Source: Nigrospora sphaerica
Taxonomy: Eukaryota > Ascomycota > Sordariomycetes > Amphisphaeriales > Apiosporaceae
Assembly (NCBI GenBank): GCA_018287875.1
Contig: JAGVVL010000029.1
Coordinates: 772,367 to 836,366 of the forward strand
DNA length: 64,000 nucleotides
Direction of reading: 5' to 3'
The notes under the pieces were generated by a model that did not search any database, was not told where the DNA came from, and saw only the letters and a program-made list of their open reading frames with translations. A program made the position numbers and the translations under genes. The first letter of the stretch is position 1. Each line of letters starts with the position of its first letter. Shown here in pieces: positions 10,135 to 21,318 of the stretch.

Positions 10135-10370
10135 TATAGGTAATGTAGTATTACTAAAAATAATTTAATGATATAATTCAAACTATTTTCTATTTTTAAA
10201 ATAAAAGTATTTCCTTAGTTTAGTTAGAATTAAAGTATCTATATCTTTAAAATATAACAAATTATGGATAGCTTGAATACTTTCTTACAAGACCCCAAAT
10301 TACTGTTGGCTTGTGTTGAAATAAGCTCGTTTTATTTATCATCTTGCGATTTTATTAGAGATTCTGTGAT

Positions 10371-12384
10371 ATGGAACATGATCAAAGACAACTACCTTTA
10401 AGTGATCTCATTTTATATGCTAAGAAGCAGCAGGGATTTATTACACACGCAGAAATAAATGATTATATCGAGGCAAATGATTATACATTGGTAGAGTCAA
10501 ACTCTACAATCTTTGAAGATATTGTAAGTGCCTTAGAAGATGCCAATATACAGGTAGTAGAGACGGTACAAGATGTAAATAATGAGCCTAATGAAATAGA
10601 GGCTAGTGCTGAAAGCTATAGCGGACGCTTAGCGCCTGAAGAGCATGGATTAGATTCCACTCGCTTGTATATGGCTGCTATGGCGCAATTTAAATTACTG
10701 ACACGTAGCGAGGAAATTTATTGGGCCAAAGCTATTCAAGAAGGGTATCGAAAAACTTTAGTAGCACTTGCAAAGTATCTAAGTAATATCGAACTTTTTT
10801 AGGGCAATATGAATCTTATAAAGAAGGGAATATAAAACTAAATGAATTTCTAATTGGTTTTATTAGTGATGAACCTTTTGAGGATGAAGTAGGTTCTGAT
10901 GTCTCTTTAACTTCTAATGAGGAGGAACCCCTGAGGAGGATTTAATGTCCGGGGATGATGCTAAAAATAGTAGCGATTCTGAGGATGATAGCGATTCTGA
11001 AGATGAAGAAACAGAAGAAAAAGGATTAGTCTCTGAAAAAGGGTTATCTGATGGAGAAGGAGAAGAAAAAGAGTTAGCTGCTGAGAAAAAATTATCTGAT
11101 TCAGAAGAGGAAGATTCTGATTCAGAAGAGGAAGATATTGAAAAGAGCAAGGATTCTGGTCCTGATCCTGAAGTAGTCGAGACTCGATTTGCCGTATTAA
11201 CTAAGTTATACGAGGAAGCGCGTAGTCTATTTGAAAAAAATGGGTTTCATCACCCCGCTACTCAATTAGCTTTAACTAATTTAGGCAATGAATTTCAAAG
11301 TTTTAAATTAAATCCTAAACTGCTAGATAAAATGGTAGATACTGTTTCAGGGCTAGCAAAGATAGTCCTTGCACAAGGAGGGTCGATCCGGTCATTATGT
11401 GAAACAAAAGGAAGAATGCCGTCTGATGATTTCATAAAATGGTTCATTGGTAATGAAACGAATATAGATTGGTTAAAACCTTATATTGCAAAAAAGAAAA
11501 ATACGGACAAAATTAAGTCGGTTCAAGCCGAAGTAAAACAATTACAGCAAAAGCTAATTGCAATAGAAAATAAAACGGCATTATCTATACAAGATATTCG
11601 TGATATTAATCGACAAGTATTAGAAGGTGTTAAACAAACTTCTAAGGCAAAAATAGTAATTATCCAAGCTAACTTACGTCTAGTAATTTCCATTGCTAAA
11701 AAGTATACCAATCGAGGCTTGCAATTCTTAGACCTGATACAAGAAGGTAATATTGGTTTAATGAAAGCAGTCGATAAATTTGACTATCGCAGAGGTTATA
11801 AATTTTCAACTTATGCAACTTGGTGGATTAGACAAGCTATTACACGAGCCATTGCTGATCAAGCTCGGACTATTCGTATCCCAGTGCATATGATTGAGAC
11901 GATTAACAAACTTCATCGAGTCGCAAGACAAATTCTGCAAAAAACAGGAAAAATAGCGACTGCTGAGCAATTAGCAAAGGTCATGCAATTACCTGTCGAA
12001 AAAATCAATAAAATTCTGAAAATTTCAAAAGAACCCGTTTCTATGCAGACTCCTATTGGAGATGGAGATGATGGATCTGTCTTAGGCGATTTTGTGGAAG
12101 GATCTGAGGTATCTCCTCTAGACTATACAATGTCTGAAGGCTTACGTACCGCAGTACGCAAAGTATTGAAGACTTTAATACCGAGGGAAGCTAAGATCTT
12201 GAGAATGCGTTTTGGCATTGATATGAATACAGATAGTACACTTGAGTATGTAGGTAAACAGTTCAATGTAACCCGTGAGAGGATTCGTCAGATTGAATCT
12301 AAATCTCTTTTAAAATTGCGTAGCCCAAACCGAGCACATTTACTGAATAGTTTTTTAGATGACTTCAGTGATTCCGCAGAATAG
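10371..12384 (+). CDS. rpoD: RNA polymerase sigma factor RpoD (sigma70), two frame breaks
   Basis: Primary sigma factor, about 671 residues when joined. Region 1.1 is at the start ([13 protein letters not shown]), region 1.2 follows ([20 protein letters not shown]), then an acidic Ser/Asp/Glu-rich segment in the non-conserved region, then region 2 ([60 protein letters not shown]), region 3 and region 4.2 ([20 protein letters not shown]). Frame breaks at the T6 run 10795-10800 and the C4 run 10928-10931; one base added at each gives a continuous protein. Regions 2-4 are unbroken, so the promoter-recognition parts are intact. No rpsU or dnaG is adjacent, unlike the classic operon. Confidence 0.95.
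11095..11136 (+). repeat. 21-bp perfect tandem repeat inside rpoD
   Basis: Two identical 21-base copies (11095-11115 and 11116-11136) each encode Ser-Asp-Ser-Glu-Glu-Glu-Asp. They lie in the acidic low-complexity part of the sigma factor's non-conserved region. This is a likely site of in-frame length variation. Confidence 0.85.
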
Positions 12385-12400
12385 CTCTAAATAGAGCTAT
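12381..12400. terminator. Hairpin between convergent rpoD and pit
   Basis: ATAGCTCT-AAAT-AGAGCTAT forms a perfect 8-bp stem with a 4-base loop. It covers the stop codons of both convergent genes. There is no clear T tract on either side, so it may be a weak bidirectional terminator or a 3'-end stabilising hairpin. Confidence 0.45.
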
Positions 12401-13397
12401 GCGACTAATGAGGTGAGGTACATAATAAGCGCTGCTATTGAGCCAGAGCAAGGAACGGTCATTAGCCATGACCATAAAATACGATGTACCGTAGACCATT
12501 GAACATATTGGGTGCCTTTTGATAACCCGCTACCAATGATTGCACCTGTTACCGTATGAGTGGTCGAAATAGGCAACCCAAATTTATTAGCAGTTAACAA
12601 AGTGATAGCTGCACTACTTGCAGCACAACTTCCAGTTAACGGCGTAAGTAACGTGATTTTTTCACTCATGGTATGCATAATGCGCCATCCTCCAAACAAA
12701 GTTCCTAGCCCCATGACTAAGTTACATGACAGGACGACCCAGCTCGGCACGTAAAAAGTATCTCCTAGCAACCCTCCAGAAAATAAAAGAATAGAAATTA
12801 ATCCCATCGTCTTTTGTGCATCATTTCCTCCATGCCCTAAGCTTAAAAAAGCAGCTGAAATGAATTGAATAATTTTAGCCCATTCGGTCGTTTGGTTATT
12901 AAAGGCAGGGTAAGAGAGTATTTTATTGAAAATAATGACTAATACTGTACTGGCAATCAGTCCTAAAGTGGGCGAAAGAATTAATGCTAATAAGACAGGC
13001 AATAACCCATTAATATTTAAAGCAGCGAACCCTCCCTTAATTAGAGTGGCACCGATTAACCCCCAATTAATGCGTGAGAAGAACTAGACGGAAGGCCTAA
13101 ATGCCAAGTAATCAAGTTCCAACTAATTGAGCCAGTTAATGCACAAAATAACAGGGTAGGGGTCACTGCCTCTGGAAAAATTAGACCTGCTCCTATTGTA
13201 TTAGCAACATTCAGTTTAAAAAATAGAAAAGCAATAAAATTAAAAAAGGAGGCCCATAAGATCGCAGGAAAAGGTTTAAGCACCCGGGTTGCAACGATGG
13301 TTGCCACAGAGTTAGGTGCATCGTGCAATCCATTTAGGAAATCAAAAATAAAAGCGACAAATACTACAAAATAGATAAATGTCGGAGTATCAATCAT
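12397..13397 (-). CDS. pit: PiT-family inorganic phosphate transporter (one frame break)
   Basis: Inner-membrane phosphate/cation symporter, about 333 residues. Both halves of the family's internal repeat are visible: NGLHDAPNSVATIV near the N-terminus, and GHGGNDAQKTMGLI in the second half, plus STTHTVTGAIIGSG. The frame breaks at the C5 run 13060-13064 (G run on the coding strand); adding one base joins SSSSHALIGG to LIGATLIKGG. No phoU-like DUF47 gene is next to it. Its stop lies inside the hairpin shared with rpoD. Confidence 0.92.
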
Positions 13398-13627
13398 ATC
13401 GTTTTAGGGAAATAGCATTAAATAAATAGTTTTTTATCATTCAGAATGTTAAAAAGCCGTGCCTGAATTTATGTGAAAATTACTAATGACTTGAATAGGG
13501 ATAGTGACGTGCATAAACATATATTTTAAGGTGAATTGAGTACCTTGGTGCTATATTGATGGATTAATATGCGCATAATGGGTGCACTATACTCTATTAT
13601 TTTCAAAATGGGTAGTCTTTGTTGACA

Positions 13628-15799
13628 CTATTCATTAAACAGTTCAAAACTAGTGAGTCCTGTGACGGTATCTACTTTTGTGACTTTAATACGGACTATA
13701 TCTCCCAGCTGATAGGTTTTCTGTGAATGCTTCCCTTGAAGTAATATTTTTTAGCATCAAATGAATAATAATCATCTTGCATCGAACTAATATGAACTAA
13801 GCCTTCTACCAAATTGGTTTGTAAGGATACAAAGAACCCAAAGGCTGTAATATGAGTAATTTTTCCAAGAAAACATTCTCCTAAGTGAGTTTCCATGAGT
13901 TGTGATTGTAGTACTTGGGTGACATGTCTAGTTGCTTCATCCGCTCGTCTTTCAGTCATCGAGCAGTGTGCTCCTATCCCTTCAAGGCTTTTCATATCAT
14001 AGTAAAAAACATCATTTTTTTGGTGTCGAGCGAGTAAATAGTAAATAATTCGATGAATAATTAAATCAGAGTAACGGCGAATTGGAGAAGTAAAGTGAGT
14101 ATATTCAGAATAGGCTAATCCAAAATGTCCTTTATTAGTAGAGGAATATATGGCTTGATTCATGGTGCGAAGCACCATGGTTTGAATCAGCTCGTTATCC
14201 GCATGCTCTTTACTCTTTTCTAAAAGAGTTGAAAAATCGCTTGGTTTAGGTGTGCGGCGTAACCAACTGCCAAAACTGATGCCTAATCGTTTAGTAAAAT
14301 CTTTAAAATCATTAAGCTTTTCTGGAGAAGGGGCCTCATGAATACGAAATAAAGCTGGTATTTTATTCGCTATTAAAAATCGTGCAGTAGCAACATTAGC
14401 CATTAACATACATTCTTCAATGATGCGATGCGCTACATTTCTTTTGTTAGCTTGAATATTATTAATTTTACCTTGTGCATCTAATAGAATTTTTGCTTCT
14501 GGTAACTCAAGATCAATAGCCCCTCGAATTTTCCTAGCTTGGTAAAGAATTTGATAGAGTGTATGTAAATTTTTAATTGGATTGGCAATGGCTTGGTGCC
14601 GTGCAGGATATTGATCAGTTTGTAAGTATTCTGCTACTTCGTTATAAGTTAAACGAGCTTGTGACTGAATAGTAGCAGGATAAAATTGATAACTGAGTAG
14701 TTTGCCTTGTAATGAAATCTGCATATCACAAACTAAAGCCAAACGCTCTACTTTAGGTTTTAATGAACACCAATCATTCGATAAAAGGTCAGGTAACATA
14801 GGAACGACCTGGTGCGGCAAATATACAGAATTGCCTCTTAAATAAGCTTCTTTGTCGATCGCAGTCCCCGGGCTAACAAAATGACTGACATCGGCAATTG
14901 CTACCAATAAACGCCATTGTTTTTTTCTTGATAGCAGTAAACAGCATCATCAAAATCTTTAGAATCTTCTCCATCGATTGTCACAAAAGGTAAGGATCTT
15001 AAATCCATTCTTTCTATCGCATCAGATTTTTCCTTTTGTTTTTGTAAACGCTTTACCTCATTTTGAATGGTTTTTGACCAGTTGTTAGGTAGGTTATACA
15101 TTTGAATGGCCATTAAGCTTTCTATGCCTTTAGTATTTTTATCTCCTAAGAGTTGAATAATTCGACCTTTTGGAGGGTGATGTAAATCAGGCTGTTGGAT
15201 AATTTCTAATAAAACAATTTGACCTGGTTTAGCATTGGCTTGAGAGCCTGGAGGTATATGAATGAGATGATTAATCGATGGATGCGCAGGAGTCACAACT
15301 GGGGTATTATTTTCTTCTGAATAATATCCTACTAATTGTTCTGTATGACGTTCTAGTATCTCGACAATGGAGCCAAAGCGTTTATTTTGAGTGGTTTCTT
15401 GTGTAATACGAACTAGAACGCGATCATTAAGAAATACTTGTCGCATTTGATAGACACTTAGAAAAATGTTTGGGCTTCCATCTTCTGGTGTTACCCATCC
15501 AAAGCTTTCTTTGACTCCACTAATTTTTCCTTTTAAAAAAATAGAGTTTTTAACAAGATTATAACCTTTATTACGAGACCAAATGAGTTGACCATCTCGG
15601 CACATGGCTCTTAATCGACGGCGCAATGCTTCTGTTTGTTCTTCTCCTTCTAATCCGAGTAAGCTAATTATTTTTTGACGCGTCATACTTTGATTGTTTT
15701 TTTCAGTAATGACAAAATATATTCTCGACTAGGAATGGGGTTGCTATATTTTTCTGCTTCTCTATCAGCACAAGGATCTACAATTCTTTTGATGTTCAT
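13628..15799 (-). CDS. rnr: Ribonuclease R (three frame breaks)
   Basis: 3'-5' exoribonuclease that degrades structured RNA. The full gene starts at ATG 15797-15799, giving MNIKRIVDPCADREAEKY and then NPIPSREYILSLL, a typical RNase R N-terminus. Frame breaks are at the T runs 15697-15703, 14920-14926 and 13747-13752 (A runs on the coding strand). The catalytic RNB domain has TIDGEDSKDFDDAVY and VAIADVSHFVSPGTAIDKEA, followed by YSEYTHFTSPIRRYSDLIIH. The S1 domain ends the protein (LGKITHITAFGFFVSLQ), and after the last break it continues QGKHSQKTYQLGDIV to the stop at 13628. Joined length about 724 residues. Confidence 0.92.
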
Positions 15800-15888
15800 T
15801 CTTTTTAAATAATAATGTTAAATGTGGGTATGAATTTGGATAAGGTAAATTGGGGGCAAAACTTTTTAGTCAGTATACCTGTATGCCC

Positions 15889-15918
15889 TTGACACGCCTA
15901 GCTATAAATTCTTATAGT
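15889..15918 (+). promoter_or_regulatory. Strong sigma70-type promoter candidate
   Basis: A consensus TTGACA at 15889-15894 is followed after 18 bases by TATAGT at 15913-15918. Transcription would start near 15925 and run toward the hairpin at 16010-16033. No open reading frame follows within 100 bases, so it may drive a small RNA or a long rsmH leader. Confidence 0.6.
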
Positions 15919-15924
15919 GGGTTC

Positions 15925-16046
15925 TATTTATTGCTTTTAGAAGCAAAATACTTTATTCCAGTTTAAGATACAGTTTTTAAGTGTTACAGAACAGGCATGA
16001 ATTAGAGGGTATGGCTTGTTATCTTAAGCCATAGCATTTTTATTTT
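15925..16046 (+). ncRNA. Candidate small RNA of about 120 nt
   Basis: The stretch lies between a near-consensus promoter (15889-15918) and a terminator-like hairpin with T-rich tail (16010-16046). It begins near a small stem TTGCTT-TTAG-AAGCAA. I do not recognise a known RNA family: it lacks 6S, 4.5S, RNase P and tmRNA landmarks. It could be an independent small RNA or an attenuated leader of the rsmH operon. Confidence 0.4.
16010..16046 (+). terminator. Rho-independent terminator candidate
   Basis: TATGGCTT (16010-16017) pairs with AAGCCATA (16026-16033) over an 8-base loop, followed by GCATTTTTATTTT. On the plus strand this has the stem and T-rich tail of an intrinsic terminator. Confidence 0.55.
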
Positions 16047-16395
16047 GTCCATTCTTTTTAGCCCATTTTCATACTTTTGTATAGTGGTATTCAATGTTGA
16101 TCTAAAAAGTTAAGGTGCGATAATTTTTCTAATCTTAGGCTATATATTTTACCGTACCTTATACTAAAATATTCCATTACAGTAGAATTGGCTAAAACGA
16201 AGGCTCATCGTGGTGATTTCTCAATGCAGAAAAATTTTATCATAGCGAGTTTAACCGGTTTGTCATGATGCGAGCTCGGCAGTTGCTATAGAAAGAAGGA
16301 AGCTAGCTTGTAAAACTCTAAGAGAGGTACACTTAAGCGGCAACATTCAGGAAGTTATTTTTGTAGTTATTTTTATAATACGAGGAATAATTATT
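16047..16395. other. Non-coding region upstream of rsmH
   Basis: About 350 bases without a convincing open reading frame. In most gammaproteobacteria mraZ sits just before rsmH; no MraZ-like sequence is visible in any frame here. A short segment near 16295-16312 has GAAGGAAGC, which resembles the 4.5S RNA loop but without the flanking sequences. I see no other structure. Confidence 0.4.
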
Positions 16396-17288
16396 TTGTC
16401 ATTACACCGACCTGTTTTAGTGAATGAAGTGCTAGATAGCTTAAAAATTATACCAAATGGTGTTTACATGGATTGTACATTTGGTCAAGGTGGACATACT
16501 GCAACACTTTTTAATCATCTGGGTTCTGAAGGCCAAGTGATTGCAATTGACAAAGATCCTGCTGCAGCTGCTTATGTAATGAAGCACTTTCCCGAAGAAA
16601 AAGGTTAACTTTCCACTATCATTCTTTTGCCGAGCTTAAAGATATTGTTGCTAAGCATAATTTAGTAGGTAAAGTACATGGCATTTTATTAGATTTAGGT
16701 ACTTCCGCCACTCAATTGGAAACTCCGGAGAGAGGGTTTAGTTTCTTAAGGGATGGACCACTTGATATGCGTATGAATCCAGCGCAAGGAGAATCTGCCG
16801 CGCATTGGATTGCAAAAGTTTCTATTACAGAAATGATTAACGTTTTTAAAACCTATGGAGAGGAACGATGGGCTAAACGTATTGCGTTGGCTATTGATCA
16901 AGCAAGAAAGCATGAATCTATCAAAACGACTGGTCAGCTTGCTCATATTGTTAAGGAAGCACATCCTCGTTGGCCTAGAAAAATTCATCCTGCTACTCGC
17001 ATTTTTCAAGCGATTCGTATTTATATTAATCAAGAAATGGAAGCGCTTTTACAGGGGTTAGCACAAAGTGCAGAAGTACTAGCACCAGCCGGGCGATTGG
17101 CTGTTATCACTTTCCATTCCTTAGAAGCGCGGATAGTGAAAAAATTTATGCGCAGCACTAACTTAAATGAAGACGCTACACCTAAAATGAGTTGGGTTAA
17201 CACAGGTGTAAAACCAACCGCTAAAGAAATCGCAAGCAATCCTAGAGCGCGCAGTGCTATATTACGTGTGATGGAAAAAAATGTATGA
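16396..17288 (+). CDS. rsmH: 16S rRNA m4C1402 methyltransferase RsmH (one frame break)
   Basis: N4-methylates C1402 of 16S rRNA. It begins at a TTG with GAGGAA just upstream and reads SLHRPVLVNEVLDSL, then DCTFGQGGHT (SAM motif). The frame breaks at the A5 run 16598-16602; one base added joins FPEEK to RLTFHYHSFAELKD. It continues with LLDLGTSATQLETPERGFSF and DMRMNPAQGESA, and ends with FHSLEARIVKKFM and NPRARSAILRV. About 297 residues. The stop overlaps the start of ftsL (ATGA), as in classic dcw clusters. Confidence 0.94.
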
Positions 17289-17652
17289 ATGTCGTAAAAA
17301 CTAAAATTGGCTTTGATACGAAGCCTTATACCATACCACCACTTAAAATTTACGAATTTTTTATTGCTTCTCCAAAAAATGGGGAAAAGTTTTATTATCT
17401 ATTGCTATATTATTATCTGCGATTGAATGTATTTACCTTCAATCTAGTATCACTATAAAAGCGCATGAACTACAAGCCCTAAAAAAAGAAGAAGAAGTCA
17501 TGCAAGAAAAATATAATCAATGTTTTAGAAACTATAAAGATTTTATTTCACCCGTTCGTTTGAAAGAAAAGGCAGCTTCTATGGGGATGCAGAAACCTGC
17601 GCCTGAAGTAACGATATACGCACCAAAAAATATTTTGCATGAACTACAATAA
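17285..17652 (+). CDS. ftsL: Cell division protein FtsL (one frame break)
   Basis: Small bitopic septum protein that partners FtsB and FtsQ. The ATG at 17285 overlaps the rsmH stop. After a cytoplasmic N-terminus the frame breaks at the A6 run 17374-17379. With one base added it gives KKWGKVLLSIAILLSAIECI (membrane helix), a Lys/Glu-rich coiled coil (KAHELQALKKEEEVMQEKYN) and the FtsL-like end RLKEKAASMGMQKPAPEV. About 122 residues. Identified by position after rsmH, size and architecture; sequence conservation in this family is low. ftsI, which normally follows, is absent. Confidence 0.8.
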
Positions 17653-17656
17653 TTAT

Positions 17657-18243
17657 ATGGCACGTGGACACATTCGCATCATTGGGGGAAATGGCGTAGT
17701 CGTCAATTAAAGATACCACCTCGAACCATGATTCAACCTAGTTCTGATCGGGTGAGAGAAACGTTGTTTAATTGGTTATCTCCTTTCATTGAAGGAGCGT
17801 ATTGTCTCGATTTATTTGCAGGTAGTGGTGCATTAGGCTTAGAAGCGCTCTCAAGAGGGGCAAGCTGGGTAGGTTTTGTAGAATATTCTTATCATGCAGC
17901 TAATGCAATTCGTACGCATCTAGAAAAATTTGATGTTCTGAATCAGGCCAAGGTATACCATCAGTCTTATCATAACCTAACCAAAGCGCAATTATTAGCT
18001 AGCATGCCCAGTGAAAATGATATTCACATTTTATTTCTAGATCCCCCTTTTAGAAAAGGGCTTTTAATAGAAAGTTTACATTGGTTAAACCAACAAGCGC
18101 TATTAAATTCCAATATGTATTTATATATGGAACATGAAAAAGAATTAACTTTGCCGCATTCTTTTACCGATGCTTGGTATCCTTTTAGACAAGGAAAGGC
18201 AGGGCAAGTTTGCTATAGCTTATGGAAAAAACAAGAAAGCTAA
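17657..18243 (+). CDS. rsmD: 16S rRNA m2G966 methyltransferase RsmD (one frame break)
   Basis: Methylates G966 of 16S rRNA. The N-terminus ARGHIRIIGG is typical and the frame breaks at the A3 run 17689-17691; one base added continues KWRSRQLKIPPRTMIQPSSD. The SAM site (CLDLFAGSGALGLEALSRGA) and the catalytic motif FLDPPF are present. About 195 residues. The start lies 4 bases after ftsL, so it has replaced ftsI in this operon. The short run at the break argues against transcriptional slippage. Confidence 0.93.
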
Positions 18244-18262
18244 AATGCCTAATAGAAATAAC

Positions 18263-19047
18263 TTATGATTCCACGACTACTTTAGGAAACGTTTTGCGTT
18301 TTAGTTGGCTGTGCCTAAGACGTATTTGCTCAATCATATGAGCATATAATTTACTTATCCTATGCGTTGGATCTGCTAATAGCAAAGGTATTGTTTCAGT
18401 TTGAATTTGATTATCAAACGGCAACTGTCCCAACAAAGGTATCTTATATTCTTTGGAGAGGGCCATTCCGCCACCTTCGCCAAATAACGACGTATGATGC
18501 CCGCAATGTCCACAATGATGATAACTCATATTTTCAATAATTCCTGATATCGGAATATTCAACTTTTGAAACATGGCGATACACTTTCGGACATCAGCCA
18601 GTGCAATACTTTGGGGTGTGGTTACAATAATGGCACTGTGTAAAATCAATTTTTGCACTAAAGTCAGATGAATATCTCCTGTGCCTGGGGAAGGTCAATG
18701 ATTAAGTACTCAAGGTCTCCCCATATCGTATCGTAGAAGAGTTGCTGAATAGCTTTGCTAGCCATTGGGCCTCGCCAAATAGCAGGAGCGTTTGCGTCTA
18801 CTAAATAACCGATAGACATGGTAGGCATGCCATTAACTATAATAGGTTTTATCTTTTTCTCTTCATACTGTATGCTTGTCTCATTCGAAATACCCATTAA
18901 TAGTGGTAAGCTCGGTCCATACAAGTCAGCATCTAGCAATCCAACGGAATGTCCTAGGTTTTTTAAAGCACAAGCTAAATTAACAGCAACTGTGGATTTT
19001 CCTACTCCTCCTTTTCCTGAAGCAATCGCAAGAATTTGTTTAATCAT
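18263..19047 (-). CDS. apbC: Iron-sulfur cluster carrier Mrp/ApbC, short form (one frame break)
   Basis: P-loop ATPase that binds and transfers Fe-S clusters. The protein starts directly with the deviant Walker A (IASGKGGVGKSTVAVNLA), then LLDADLYGPSLPLLMG and PAIWRGPM, then after the break a cysteine pair in MSYHHCGHCGHHTSLFG. The frame breaks at the G4 run 18688-18691; one base added gives DLPPGTGDIHLTL. At about 261 residues it lacks the N-terminal DUF59/MIP18 domain found in many Mrp proteins. Such short forms are known, so this is not necessarily a truncation. Confidence 0.9.
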
Positions 19048-19071
19048 AGTAAAGTAAAAATAGGGTAAGGA

Positions 19072-19685
19072 TTAGTTAGTATATTGGGATAAAAGTTCTC
19101 GGATTACCTCTTGTTGAAAGCTAGTACGTAAACGATTGGATTGAATAATAGCTTTTATATCTAACAGTGCTTTCTCAAAGCAATCATTAATCACTATATA
19201 GTCATAGTTTTTACAATGGCTCATTTCAACTGGTGCTTGTTTTAAGCGATAATCGATTATATCGGCTTTGTCTTCCCCTCGTTTGATAATACGATCATTT
19301 AGGCTCTCTCGAGAGGGTGGTAACAGAAAAATAGTAATAGCATCAGCGTAACGGGTTTTAATCTGTTTTACGCCTTGCCAATCAATTTCTAGTATAGTAT
19401 CTCTGCCTTTCTCTAGATTTTCTGTTACCCACTTAGCAGAAGTGCCATAATAATGTCCAAATACTTTAGCATACTCTAGAAAATCTTTAGCTTTTATCAT
19501 GGCTTCAAACTTTTTTCACTGATAAAATGGTATTGTACTCCTGATTTTTCTATACCGCGTAAAGGCCGAGTGGTATAAGAAGTGGAAAGTGTGATGCTAG
19601 CGTCAGATTCCAATAAAGCCTTGATTAAACTTGTTTTTCCGCAGCCAGATGGAGCGGAAATCATATAGAGTATACCCTTAGACAT
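19072..19685 (-). CDS. gmk: Guanylate kinase (one frame break)
   Basis: Converts GMP to GDP with ATP. P-loop SAPSGCGKTSL is near residue 10, followed by TTRPLRGIEKSGVQYHF. The frame breaks at the T6 run 19511-19516; one base added joins FISEKKFEAMIKAKDFLEYA. GHYYGTSAKWV and ILEIDWQGVKQIK follow. About 204 residues, normal length. It is 3 bases downstream of yggX. Confidence 0.94.
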
Positions 19686-19688
19686 AGA

Positions 19689-19940
19689 TCATTCAATTTC
19701 ATTTAAATGCAAAAATTTAATCATCTCACTTTTTAACATGTCTTTGACTGTCGTTTGGTCCAGTGCTAAACGGCCTTCATTAATCAGCATGGTTAAATAA
19801 CTAAGCCATTCACTCCATGCTTCTTTGCTGATATGTTGATAAATTTTTTGACCTAATGGACCAGGGTAGGGGGCAGTCTCTAGTCCTATTGACTGTTTTT
19901 TAAGCTTTATACAATAGATAGATCGGGATTGACTGCTCAT
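19689..19940 (-). CDS. yggX: Fe(2+)-trafficking / oxidative damage protection protein YggX
   Basis: A small 83-residue protein matching the YggX family: Cys near the N-terminus (IYCIKLKKQS), YPGPLGQKIYQHISKEAWSE, WLSYLTMLINEGRL and a C-terminal EMIKFLHL. YggX is linked to protecting Fe-S clusters from oxidation. Intact and complete. It is usually next to mutY; here it lies between murD and gmk. Confidence 0.9.
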   Translation of the reverse strand: MSSQSRSIYCIKLKKQSIGLETAPYPGPLGQKIYQHISKEAWSEWLSYLTMLINEGRLALDQTTVKDMLKSEMIKFLHLNEIE

Positions 19941-19951
19941 AATTTTTTCTC

Positions 19952-21288
19952 TTAAGTATACAATAAATGAACTAATTTTTTAAAATGCTCGCCACGTGCT
20001 GCATAGTCTTCAAACATATCTTGGCTAGCACAGGCAGGAGAAAACAAGATTGTATCACCTGATACCGCATAATTCGAGGCTTGTTGGGTCGCTTCCTCTA
20101 AGCTTGTGCTGACCACAATTGGCACAATACCTAAAAATAGCGCTTAAAAAATTCACGATCTTTCCCTATAAGAATAAGAATTTTTACATTTTTTAGAAAA
20201 AGTGGTTTTAATAACATAAAGTTATCATTTTTTTTAGCAATGCCCCCAGCAATCAGAATAACAGTCTTTGATTGATTTTTATGAAAAGTGGCTAAGGCTG
20301 CTTGCGTTGCATGTACATTAGTCGCTTTAGAATCATTTAACCAAGTCACTTGTTTTTCAGTACGTACCCATTCTAGCCGATGGGGCAAACCTTTATAATG
20401 AACGAGCGAGGCAAGCAGTGGTGCAATAGGCGTATGCACGGATTGTACAGCAGCACACGCAGCAAGTATGTTTAAGTGATTATGCACCCCTTGAATTTTT
20501 AATAATTGACTATTTATTAAAGGAGTATCCCCTTGCATTAAATAGGTCTTTGGGTTTGTTTGATGTAGATAAAGACTATCTGTTGCGTTGCGTTGTAATC
20601 CAAAATCTATGGTTTGAGAAACGGGATAAATAGGATAAGTAGTTGTCTCTTCTCGATTCCAGATGGCTACTTTACAGTGTTGATAGATTTTTTGCTTTGC
20701 TTTTTGATAGTTTTCTAAAGACCCATGCCTATCTAAGTGGTCCGGTGCTAAGTTCAGAAAAACAGAACATGCTGTTCTAATTTTTTGCGTATTGTATAAT
20801 TGAAAACTAGATAATTCTATGACATAAAAATCAGGGGTAGGGCTTTTTAGTAAATCTAAAACAGGCTTTCCTAGGTTGCCTCCACTTTGCACTACATACC
20901 CAGCCGCTTTAAGTAAATGTTCAACTAATAAAGTGACTGTACTTTTTCCATTACTTCCAGTAATAGCGAGAACGGGTGCTTTAGCTGCTCGATCAAATAA
21001 ATCAATATCACTATAAATTTTTTCTTTTAAAGACCTATGGAATCGGCCAAGCTGCTTTGGATCAACCCCAGGACTAAGTATGATTTCTTTGCTTTCGGTC
21101 ATCCATTGAAAATGGATTCCACCGGTATAAATAGGAACATCAGGGAATTCCTGTCGGAATTTTTCCAGAAGTGGTGGAGTACTACGACTATCTATTACTC
21201 TAAACAGTAGGCCTTGATGCGCCCAATATTGAGCAACACTATATCCTGTTTTTCCTAGACCGATAATAAGTCGGGTATACTGAAACAT
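19952..21288 (-). CDS. murD: UDP-N-acetylmuramoylalanine-D-glutamate ligase MurD (one frame break)
   Basis: Adds D-glutamate to UDP-MurNAc-L-Ala. The N-terminal domain (IIGLGKTGYSVAQYW) is followed by the ATP-binding GSNGKSTVTLLVEHLL, LSSFQLYNT, LNLAPDHLDRHGSLENY and NDSKATNVHAT of the Mur ligase family. The frame breaks at the A5 run 20133-20137, after KDREFFKRYF; one base added continues LGIVPIVVSTSLEEA and the conserved end ILFSPACASQDMFEDYAARG. The real stop is at 19952, about 180 bases beyond the break. Length about 445 residues. It lies away from other wall genes. Confidence 0.94.
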
Positions 21289-21318
21289 CCTTGTATAATA
21301 AAAAAGACACAGCCTTAA

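Noticed and set aside
10914..11150. Serine-rich minus-strand ORF inside rpoD
   Set aside because: It is the antisense shadow of the acidic Ser/Asp/Glu tract of sigma70, with no ribosome site.
16261..16360. 4.5S (SRP) RNA or RNase P RNA
   Set aside because: Only a short GAAGGAAGC resembles the SRP loop; the flanking sequences and RNase P core motifs are absent.
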